This document shows, piece by piece, positions 55,401 through 64,000 of a DNA stretch of 64,000 nucleotides; position 1 is the first letter of the stretch; each line of letters begins with the position of its first letter. The DNA lies in the NCBI GenBank assembly GCA_012064415.1, contig SSNU01000109.1:230578-294577 (forward strand). Reading direction: 5' to 3'. The DNA is from Gyrodactylus bullatarudis. Its lineage: Eukaryota; Platyhelminthes; Monogenea; Gyrodactylidea; Gyrodactylidae. The position numbers and the translations under genes were made by a program. The notes under the pieces were generated by a model. The model searched no databases, was not told where the DNA came from, and worked only from the letters and a program-made list of their open reading frames with translations.

Positions 55401-58400
55401 GTTTGGCAAATGAAGGATACTGGTCTGGGCATAGCAATAAAACTGAAAGATCTGCTTCTAGTTGAGAGCGTAGTAGGACAGCACCTTGATAGTTTTGCCC
55501 ACAGAGTTGATCAAAAATCTTTTGCTTATTCATCTTGGCAGATTCACGTTGGTTATCAAAATAATAGGAAATATTGAGGCCAATTTCGGGTAGTTGATCC
55601 TTGAGAATAAGAGAAACAATAAAGTTAGAGAGTTAGAAAGACAAGAGTTTAATATATAATAAGGCTTACAATAGTGTTTTTAATGTTTGTCAAAATCTGT
55701 ACGGTACTCATAAAGTGAGAATTGGGATCATTGAATTTCTTACAAACTGGAAGAATATGATGAACAATTCTTCTGCATAACGGACAAGAAATATGCTGAC
55801 CTTCATTGACAACCTAGAAAATAAATCAAAAGATTTTCACTAAATCAACTTTTATTGACTAGAAGGAATTTCATGTGAAGAGAGATTGATGTAAAATAAT
55901 TTTTTAAATGTGAAATTTCACATCTTGGAGTGAATTGTCACTTTGATGTGTAGAGAAAGAGAATGTCCAAGAGGATAATTCCTTTTATGGTAAAATTTAT
56001 TAAAACTAGATCATCCAAAAGTTTCGACGGTCATTGTCTTCACACGCCTTCTTCAGTGGTACGACAAGTTTATCAAAAACAAAATACTATTTATATACTT
56101 TGTGGCGTGTGAAGACAATGACTGTCAAAACGTCTGGATGACCATGGCTGAGAATTCTAATATAAAGTTTTAATAAATTTTATTATAAAACTAATTTTCG
56201 ATAATTTTCACTGATTAGGATAATTCCTTTTATTCAATTTAAAGAAATAAACTTTGCTTACAGAAGTCTTGTATGATTTAAGGCAAGTTCTGTGAACACA
56301 ATGGCCACAAGTCTGGATGATAAGACCTGGCTTCAATAGAGGAAGGAATTCTTTGTAGGACTTCAAATCTATTGATAGCGATGTTACAGTTTCCCACCAT
56401 TTTCTCTTGTCGTAATAAAGGTTTGGTTTCTCGTTAAATTCACTGTAGAATTTCTTTGTATTCAGTCTTGTGTGGTAGGAGATAAAAGCTGAAGAAAAAT
56501 TGAAAATCAGATTTAACTGAAATCGAGAGAGGGGAAGCAAAAAACTTACGTAGAATATCTTGATTGATTGATTCCAGACTTTCATAGAATGTTCCATTAA
56601 TTCCATTGGTCTGATTGTCCGCTTCCAGTACATGAACTGGCCTTGGTTTCAGGGAATCATCAGAGGTTTCCATTCTATTTGAAGTGTGATAAGGTTCATT
56701 AACTAAACTGGAGACTTGCTCTGGATAATCTGTAAATTCGGGAATAACATTGAAAGACTCTGGCACACTAATCGCCTGATGAGTATGAATCTTGTTAGTT
56801 GGCTGCAAGTGACTCTTTAACATTGGTACAAAAGGTTTAGGCCTCATTCCATTCAATACTAAAAATTGAAATGATAGATTTTTATAAGTTTTATAAGTAG
56901 TCTCTAATACCGATTGACTCACTGCTGGATTCACATATCATGCTAAACATGACGAATGGTTCTTCACCAAAGGCTTGACTCTCTTTCATCTTCTCATCAG
57001 CAGATGAAAATTCATAAGAATTTTTCGGCGAATCAGATAAAGTCTTGCTACTCTGGCATATAACACAGTAATAGGATGACTTTTCAGATGACTGATTGCT
57101 AGACATTAGTTCGTCATCAGAACTTAGGTCGTCAACTAATTGTCCAGTTACCGAGCTCATTTCATCTATAAAAGATTTCCGGATATTAATTTTAAAATAC
57201 TTGAATATTAGCGTAAACTACTTCAAAGTAGAACCATGAATGGAAAAAATAACTCTAGTGTGTAATTGAACATACCAGTTTTGGATGCGAAAAATTTGCT
57301 CATAAAGTTGTTCTTTTGTGATTGCATCGCCTCCATCATCAGTCTTTGCTGTTCTTGCGCGATAGCTTTGAAACTAAAAGAAAATATATTTATTCATGGT
57401 GAGAAAATTATATATTTTTTCTTACTTTGGCTTTGCATTTGATTGAGGAGGTAAATCAAGGGAACCCTCAGGATTCTTGTCTTGTACGGTGGGATCCGCA
57501 TCATTATATGAAAATGTCTTGATAACTTCGATAACATTCAAGTATCCCTTTAAGGTGAGTCTTAAAAATTCCGTCTTTTCATAAATCAGATCGAGGAGGG
57601 ATTCTATGTAATAAACTCCGTCGCAAGATTTCTCTTGACAATATGAAATACAAATTAATATTTCTTTGATAAATTTTGTATCTATTATTATAATTATTAT
57701 TGTATAGAAAACTTACTACGAGTAGGCGACTCCTCAGTTAATAACTTGTAAAAGGGCTTATGAAAGCAGAAGAAGCGTATTTCTGCAGAAAATCTGAGAT
57801 AGAACTTTCGAGCTTCAGAATCCTCCTTTGATAAATCCTCTTCAATTCGTGAGTTGGGCACAAGAACAGCGCCAAGATTTGGTATGTTGACAACACGAGT
57901 TTCATCATCCTTTTCAAGTCGGTAGGTACAATAGAGATGGGCATGAAGTTTCAGTAGCAATGATGGAAAGTTGTCAGCAATCAGATTTAGAGATCGATTC
58001 TGATGTAGTCTAAAAATTTTCGATTATATAACTAAGCATAAAATTCAACTCCCTTCTTGCTATTAATTATTTGTGCGTTTCAGAGCTTAGTTAACTCAAT
58101 AACGAGCAAGTTTTTCCAAATAAAAAAATAACTTTAACGTAAAATCTGGCATACATCCTAATCAGGCATGCAGAAATATGAAAAATTTCAAAAAAAGGTA
58201 TAATAATAAGATATCAAATGATAATAAAAACTCTAGCTTATCCTCTTCAGGTCCATGGCCCGTATGTGGGACAAAATATTAAACCTAAACATTTTTAGAG
58301 AAATAAAGATCCTACAACTAAAAGATAAACACCATTAAATCTTCCTGACAAAAGATGGACCAAAAAGTATTTCATTAGAGTTAAAATTACTTGTCCGGTC

Positions 58401-61400
58401 TTTTGAAAGTAAGTAGAGAAAATGAATTGAAAATTGTTGAAAAAATTTTTTGTGAAAAGGTTTTCACATGATTCATCTATTATTCATTCTGATTCCGAAT
58501 ATGTATTTATATTCAATGTCTGAAGTCATTAAATAGACTCGCACCCTTATACTATACAGCCAAACCTGAGTTATAAGGATTTGAATTTTTCAATTTTCTT
58601 CATCTCGTAAGATAAATAATAAAAGGATAGAAAAGAACTGTGTCACTAACATACAATCTTTGGGAGGAGAAAATTTTTGTCTATAACCAACCTTATTGCC
58701 CTGCTAATAAGTTATTAGTAATAACTCACATATTATTTTTATCTGCATGAAATATTTGAAAGACTGTAGGATCACAGCCAGAGTCAGTTGAAGTACAAAG
58801 GATGTAGCTCATCATTAGGTCAATTGATTCGAAGCGAGAAATATCAGAGAAAATCTGGACAATATTATCGGGTATCTCTTCAAGAGAATGATTGTTCTTA
58901 TTGACTGAAAGTTCAATTTCGTTTTCATCGTAGAGTTTCTCGCGTGGCATAAAGCTGTTTTTTAATCGATATGGATTATTCATAATAATACTAGAGAGTT
59001 TGGGAGATTCATAGAGGTTCGGCTCTTGATTTTCGACATTTGTGTCTGTGGATATCTTGGGAGGAGGATCACTAACCATCCCCCGAAAACGTGCCAGTCC
59101 CGAGGTGAATGCTGTGAACTGCATTCTTTCCTCTTCATCCATACTTTCGTCCTCCATGAAACGATTCAAGAGTTGTTGAATATTATCAAAACCAGTTTCT
59201 GTACGTTCATTTTCTTGAACGTCTGAGTCGCTTGAGTCATCATTGAATGCGGATATAATGTCAGAATGCGTTATAGGTGTTTCGACAATCTGCAAGTTAT
59301 ACAATTTAAATACATCAAGATGAAGAGCTTAGAATTGATTTGAAATTGGATTAAAACTTGTATTCTATTTCGTTCAGACATTTCAAAGAGTAATTTCTGC
59401 ATATATAAAATACAGATAATTTTATACTATGTAATCTATTTTTTTGAAATCCGAATCACAAAGCACAATTTTGGAGACATTTTTAATTTTGAGTTGGCGC
59501 CATTTTGAAATGGTTGATTTCAAAATGTGTGAGAGTGATCAAAAGTTATCTTTCATGATCACAATTAGACAAGAAAAAAATACAGTTTATAAGATTTTAT
59601 CAGACCATTTATGCTGCTTGAAAGTTATTAAATAACGATGATCCGAAATCAGTTGACTATTCCATCAAAAATTCATAGTGATCCGTGACACAATTTGAAA
59701 TCAACAAGTTGCAAAAATGGCGCCAAATTGAAATTAAAAATGTCTCCAATATATTCCAAAAAGGTTTTTTGATTTTTTCTCTAAAATCAGTGTGTTTTTG
59801 ATTCGGATTTTAAGAAATTTTCAAAATATTGATAGTTTTGTAAAAAATCATAAATTCAAAAATTCTTTGAGAATATCTGTAAAGGAAATCGAAGGGAAAA
59901 TAAAGTTTATGATGAATAAACTAACAGGAATTGAAGCTGGCTCATTGGTAGAGTTGAAAAAGTTTTTGCAGTATTCTATAGGGTCGACAGAGAAGTTTTC
60001 ATCAACGGAATTTTCCAATCCATCCACATCCATCTTGGTTGATTCTTCATTCAGATTTGCGTATTTATTAAATCCCAAAACCTTTGGCTGAAAATAAAAG
60101 TTATGAAAATTTCGAACAAGGATTATTCTATCACAAGCTAACATGTGGGGCAATATAGACATACATCTTTTACCCCAATGATTAATAGGAAATTCTAAAT
60201 GTGTCTAATTTCCTAGATCTATTTATTATTATATCAATCCCACAAACAATTCTGGGAATCTTTTAAAACTCAAATACAAATTATGGCTTTAGAGGAAGTT
60301 GATCAAAATTATATTCCAAGAGATTTCTCCAGATCATATTCTAAAGTTTAATGAAATATGAAATCTAGGAAACATCTGAAGAAATCTATAGCGAGTAATG
60401 AAAATAAGGCAGATATAAATACTGGAAATTGTTGGTTAGAATTGATTGATTCAAGTTGAGAAGAAATATGATTGGTTTAATATTTTGATTGGGCACACAA
60501 GGTTTTAAATATCTTGAGTTTTTCAGAAAATCTCACTCCAGAAGAAGGATACGACATGTATTGGAAATACTGTGTGATTCCGAACCATTTTTATCAGGTT
60601 CTAATCTTGAAATTAATTTTTCTTATTTTTTAGGGAAATACTTCACCATCTTCTTTTTCTGCAGATAGATGAATACACGCCAAAAGACAAAAAAGTTGGA
60701 ATAATAATTTTTTAATATATATGATTAAACTAACATTTTGAAGGGGATAATTTTGTGATATTGAAAATAAGATGGACCTTTTCAGGAGATGTATGACCAG
60801 ACATAAGTTCTCCTCATTCATCAATGGATTATTATGAAGAAACTAAAGTTGGAGAAAGAAAATTTTAAATTATAAGACAAAATTGTATTGAAGGTATGGA
60901 ACAAGATTCTTACCAAGTTAATAAGGATGAAGTAAACGAAGATGAGATGCTTGCTCAACAAAACATATTCCATAGACTTGAGAGTGTCGGGTAGCTCCTC
61001 TGGCATTTTCATCTCGAACCAAATGGAATTCTCATCAACGTCAGGGTAGATTTCCTTCATTCTAGAGAAATTAACAATGAATTAATTATTAAATAATTAA
61101 GGCCTTTATCATAGGTAAATTCATTAGCATGAATGCATGCGATGCAAGTGCAAATTATTACAATTAAAAATCCTTGGTTCAAATTTATTTCAATTCTGAT
61201 TGGTCAAAAATTTATACTCGAATAATAGAGAAATACAAAATATTTTTTTCCCGAACAAAATTTTAGGCCATTTGCTATTTTGGAGGCCTTTACACAGAAA
61301 AGCAGATTTTTATAGATTAAATTGAAACATTTTATGGTTCTGATAAATCCCATTTTCCCAAAATTCTTTAAAACGCATTCAAATGATCAGAATATATAAA

Positions 61401-62213
61401 GAAAGGATTTAACCCTACTTCCCAGGGTCATGGGTAAAAAGTAAGTTAACTTTTGAAGATTAATCATACCAGTGTAATTCAAATATGCAATCGCCTGAAT
61501 TCTATCTGCTAAAGCTACAAAGATAGCCTGTTTTTGGATCAAAAAATGATCGATAACTTCTGAAACAACTACAGATTTGTAATCAACGTATTCACAAACC
61601 ATAGAATAGACAAAAGGATTAAATGCGAATCATTAAAAATATTCTCTGGGACTTTAAGGTTTAAAAGATTCCCATCCAAAAAATTCAAACAGATTGCTCA
61701 AAACCGGGAATCGTAGTAAAATTCATTCAAAATTTTTTGGTGCGGATTTAAAAATTTAATTTTCATATCATAATGAATACCAGTTAAATGGATATATAAA
61801 ATTGCCACTTTTAACAATCGCAATAGTTACAATACAGATGAGGATCGGAAAAACACCATGAACAAATTATCACGAGAATCTCTGTGAAAAAAATAACTTT
61901 CAATCGCTCAAGGAATATGATAAGAAGGCCAGTAGATTGGATTAGTCTCTCGTGATGATGATACGCAAATGAGAGAAAATCAATCAAAATGTTGAATTTA
62001 CTTTTTACGATATGCTTTTGTCAAAGTAACAATGTCTGTTTTATTGTTTGACCTAAGAGTTTGAAAGACAAAATCAAAATTCTTTATCCAATAATCTGGC
62101 TTGAGTGAATATGAACCACTTGTTAGGCATCCAAGATTTGTATCACAGGATGGTTCAATGAAATCGGCAACCTTTTCCAAGATTTTGTCAAAATCTTTTG
62201 GCTTGATATTAAG
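50612..62213 (-). CDS. Ubr3: E3 ubiquitin-protein ligase UBR3-like, C-terminal ~1,400 residues
   Basis: UBR-family RING ligases transfer ubiquitin to substrates; UBR3 is a large cytosolic member. I assembled 18 exons with GT-AG borders and consistent phase, ending at TAA 50,612-50,614. Telling features are the RING half VQTCGH-like sequence (here IIQTCGHCVHRTCLKSY), CPLCRR, the C-terminal CLICGQLVCILC zinc site, WGSVYLDSYGEEDINL and RGKPLFLNENRLNLLEKQW, which match the UBR3 C-terminus rather than UBR1/2. The N-terminal UBR box and much of the helical scaffold lie right of the window; a dead mobile gene at 62.6-64 kb would then sit in a UBR3 intron. Several introns hold foldback repeats. Confidence 0.88.
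51008..51550. repeat. Foldback family A copy in the last UBR3 intron
   Basis: Left end AAGCTAGTTAATATGAAGTT and right end mirrored (TTTGTAAAAATCAAAACTCT, AAATTTCACTGGC). It has the TTGGTGGCAAATTCCC and GGAATTGGCGTCAATTC mirrored boxes. Diverged but with both arms. Confidence 0.65.
52484..53714. other. UBR3 intron, no further gene content
   Basis: Contains one terminal tract of family A (TCTAAAGCTAGTTGACTTT, ~52,607-52,625) and otherwise AT-rich sequence. Confidence 0.45.
53715..55599 (-). CDS. Ubr3: UBR3 helical region after the RING
   Basis: Exons: 55,389-55,599; 55,196-55,304; 54,722-54,792; 54,217-54,662; 53,715-53,987. Mostly alpha-helical sequence with hydrophobic segments (e.g. SHLFGAYLIASLLPFLRIAA). 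The 446-nt exon ends at a GTTTGT donor (54,216), chosen because it alone keeps phase with the next exon at DEFTMFDMQPSH; the frame otherwise reads on for ~48 codons to a stop. Confidence 0.8.
55670..57165 (-). CDS. Ubr3: UBR3 RING-type zinc-binding module
   Basis: Exons: 56,911-57,165; 56,550-56,858; 56,262-56,488; 55,670-55,813. The first pair of ligands is CVIC (57,056-57,067), the second group CGHCVHRTC (56,283-56,309), the last pair CPLC (55,775-55,786). About 210 residues, rich in Ser, Glu and Pro, separate the first and second ligand groups, which I believe is longer than in vertebrate UBR3. All metal ligands are present, so E2 binding should be possible. Confidence 0.87.
55990..56183. 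repeat. Hairpin repeat in a UBR3 intron
   Basis: Arms 55,990-56,047 and 56,104-56,183 are reverse complements over TTATTAAAAC..., GATCATCCA/GGATGACC and CGGTCATTGTCTTCACACGC. Each arm in minus orientation reads CGTGTGAAGACAATGAC followed by GTCGAAAC or its variant GTCAAAAC, a motif type found in 3' ends of some retroelements. A related tract is at 34,690-34,760. Confidence 0.6.
57276..62213 (-). CDS. Ubr3: UBR3 central region exons
   Basis: Exons (5' to 3'): 62,002-62,213; 60,914-61,061; 59,926-60,087; 58,730-59,289; 57,717-58,009; 57,426-57,663; 57,276-57,373. They encode alternating hydrophobic helices and acidic, Ser-rich loops, e.g. KILEKVADFIEP, MKEIYPDVDENSIWFEMKMP, and a helical AIAQEQQRLMMEAMQSQKNN stretch just before the RING, as in other UBR ligases. 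Exon 62,002-62,213 splices in phase directly to 60,914-61,061; an open stretch at 61,387-61,602 in that intron does not fit the phase and was left out. Confidence 0.8.
58010..58729. other. UBR3 intron, nothing recognised
   Basis: AT-rich intron between exons 58,730-59,289 and 57,717-58,009. No coding frame, RNA or inverted structure supported. Confidence 0.45.
59448..59808. mobile_element. Foldback family B, full copy in a UBR3 intron
   Basis: Mirrored boxes: AAATCCGAATCA (59,448-59,459) with TGATTCGGATTT (59,797-59,808), GGAGACATTTTTAATTT with its complement near 59,730-59,747, and TTGGCGCCATTTTG with CAAAATGGCGCCAAAT-like sequence near 59,712-59,727. The flank to ~59,880 continues with the family B terminal tract. 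Non-coding. Confidence 0.65.
60088..60913. other. UBR3 intron with a small dispersed-repeat fragment
   Basis: 60,640-60,690 (TTTTCTGCAGATAGATGAAT followed by ACACGCCA..AAGACAA) resembles 22,310-22,345 in the twitchin intron. The remainder is unrecognised. Confidence 0.4.
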
Positions 62214-62585
62214 CTATAAAAAATAATATTTTATGCATATTAAAAGAGAAGTAATATCAGATTTCTCCTACTTAATTCGTAATAACTAGAGCCTTACAAA
62301 ACATATTAAAAATATTATTTTAACCAGTTATTCACTCTGTTCTGAAAGCCATTTAAAACCATTATTTTTCCTATATTATTGCATTAGAGTTCAGAGTTAT
62401 AAGTTATAAGAAAAAAGGGATGGTTTTTTTTAAAATTTTATATACCTGGTCTTTTTATGTTTTGGGCCTATCTTCTCCTGCTTTCCTATTGGCTGGGTAG
62501 CAGGTCCTGGAATCATCCAATAGTGTTTTATTTACCATCATTATGAAATTATGCAATGTTAATTTATTTCATAAATTCGATACTA
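62214..62585. other. UBR3 intron, no gene recognised
   Basis: AT-rich. 62,286-62,410 (AGAGCCTTACAAAA ... TAAAAATATTATTTTAA) resembles the tract at 30,232-30,310. Confidence 0.4.
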
Positions 62586-64000
62586 ATGAACGATAGAGTC
62601 TTCCTTTGCCGTAATGATAAAGACAAAATCTGCTACATATGTGGCTACTTTTACGGAAATCGAAAAATGTTCCTGATAGACGATGAGCTTGGTTCAAGAC
62701 TACTTCGGCCAAATAGTTAATGCCGCGAGAATTTTTTCCCCATCTTCTGCATTTAGGACTTGCTACTCAAAAGTAATATATCCAGAACGTTCATCAAAAA
62801 GGAACCGAATCAAAACATGGTCTGAACCTTTTAACCATGAGGAAGATTGCTATTTTTGCAGAACAGTTGTTTTGGCAAGAACAAAACCTTCCCAGCATGT
62901 TAGTTTGTTTGGTTTTTCTTATTTATTATTCATCTAATATTAAATCTTTTTAGAATTATCCCAATGTAAGAACATGCAGGGACCTCCCAAGGATGGACCG
63001 ACATCACCCTATTCCTGAATAGAATATTCCGGAGGAACCAAACCATGAAGGAGGTGACGAACCTGACAGTAGTGGGGAAAATGCCAATCTGCCAGCCATA
63101 TCAGTTCGTTTAACCCAGGAAGATCTGGATGACATAATAAGGACGGCCAAACTATCCAAAAAACAAGCAGTTATCGTTGGCCAAAAGCTTGTGAGTAAGA
63201 AGTTTAATGGAGGAGGTGTTTTTTATTCCCAGTATAAGAATAGAGATAGGGATTTTTATGAAATTTTTAGCTATGAAAATAAACTCTCCTATTGCAATAA
63301 TACACCAGAGTTATTTTTAAAATTGAATTTCAATTTTGAGCCAGACAATTTAAGGCTTTTTATTGATTCTTCTAATCGAAGTCTCAAGGTTGTTCTATTG
63401 GATGATATGAATATTCTTCCAGGTATTCCTATTGCTTACTCGAGAGACTTAAAAGAATCTCAAGAGACAATAGAAATGATACTAGGTAGAATAGACTATT
63501 ACCAATATAATTTCTTAATAGTCGCAGATTTCCTTATAATAGGTTTTTAACTGGAATTCAAAGAGGAAATACTTTAAACCCTTGTTTCTTGTGTTTGTGG
63601 AACTCAAGGAATAGGGGTACGCATTATGATCCTCATTACGTTCCTCAGTTAAGACAACATGGTATAGGGAATAACCGAACTGCAGAGCCTCTAGTAGAAG
63701 AGAATAAAATTCTACTACCACCTTTGCATATTAAACTAGGAGTTTTTAAACTATTTATTAAAGCCCTAGTTAGAATTACAGACAGCTTGAATTTTCTGTA
63801 TGAAAGATTCAGCTATCTAAGTGTGGCTAAAATTAATGAAGGTATCTTCACAGGCCCAGAAATCAAAAAGATAATAGAGGAAAATATTTTCCAATTATAT
63901 CTACAATATAATGAATTAAGAGCCTTCAATGCTTTTGTTGATTTGTGCCATAACAACAGACATCCTAATGCACGAAATATGGCAGAAGAACTTTCACAAT
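62586..64000 (+). pseudogene. Decayed mobile-element-associated gene of a family expanded in arthropods
   Basis: Segments in order: 62,586-~62,695 (starts MND, contains CYICGYF); after a frameshift 62,683-62,898 (DYFGQIV, EDCYFC); a 55-bp intron (62,899-62,953); then 62,954-63,550 (LSKKQAVIVGQKL, FIDSSNRSLKVVLL), with an in-frame TAG at 63,020-63,022; and after a one-base loss in a T-run near 63,545 a further frame to the window end (CFLCLWNSRNRG, LLPPLHIKLGV). Order and motifs match a large uncharacterised protein type found in many copies in arthropod genomes, with paired CxxC zinc sites; its biochemical role is not established. Two frameshifts and a stop mark this copy as dead. Confidence 0.6.

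Noticed and set aside
55990..56060. Hammerhead ribozyme-like core (CTGAAGA ... GTCGAAAC)
   Set aside because: The CUGANGA and GAAA boxes are present in order but the intervening stem II does not pair as required, so no ribozyme is claimed.
61387..61602. Possible additional UBR3 exon (frame with VIDHFLIQKQAIFVALADRI)
   Set aside because: Neither candidate acceptor matches the phase of the preceding exon, and direct splicing from 62,002 to 61,061 keeps the frame.

Overview
This is nuclear DNA of an AT-rich invertebrate, most likely an arthropod. The evidence is genes split by GT-AG introns, a twitchin/projectin-type giant muscle protein, a UBR3-type ubiquitin ligase, 5'-truncated LINEs, and many small DNA transposons. 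The species cannot be fixed from the sequence.

Layout. (1) 1-25,625, minus strand: a twitchin (UNC-22/projectin) gene. I could assemble 42 exons whose splice phases agree from the ATG at 25,625, through N-terminal Ig domains, a short charged and Ser/Arg linker, an Ig/FnIII core, and the kinase, to the first Ig domain after the kinase. The 3' end lies left of base 1. About 3.9 k codons and 15 FnIII domains are visible, a compact version of the family. Its introns hold a MULE-type transposon with a perfect 9-bp target duplication (5,008-6,710), a hAT-type MITE (19,409-19,790) and foldback elements. (2) 25.6-50.6 kb: a gene-poor repeat bed. It holds three 5'-truncated copies of one LINE family, a tRNA-Gly(UCC)-like sequence lacking the D-arm, a piece resembling 28S rRNA, a 294-bp near-perfect hairpin, nested piggyBac-type MITEs, a hAT MITE with perfect 8-bp duplications, a Ginger-like TIR element, many copies of an apparently undescribed foldback family with likely TA targets, and an unrecognised degraded coding region (44.7-46.3 kb). 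(3) 50,612-62,213, minus strand: the C-terminal ~1,400 residues of a UBR3-type E3 ligase in 18 phase-consistent exons, with the RING split over three exons; the 5' end lies beyond the right edge. (4) 62,586-64,000, plus strand: a decayed transposon-associated gene of a type expanded in arthropods, probably inside a 5' intron of UBR3.

The two real genes are unrelated in function: twitchin is a sarcomeric scaffold kinase and UBR3 a cytosolic ubiquitin ligase. Their only link is that the same repeat families occupy the introns of both. The most novel content is the set of non-autonomous elements whose ends and target duplications can be read directly. All splice sites, exon ends and element ends were read by eye and may be off by a base or two.
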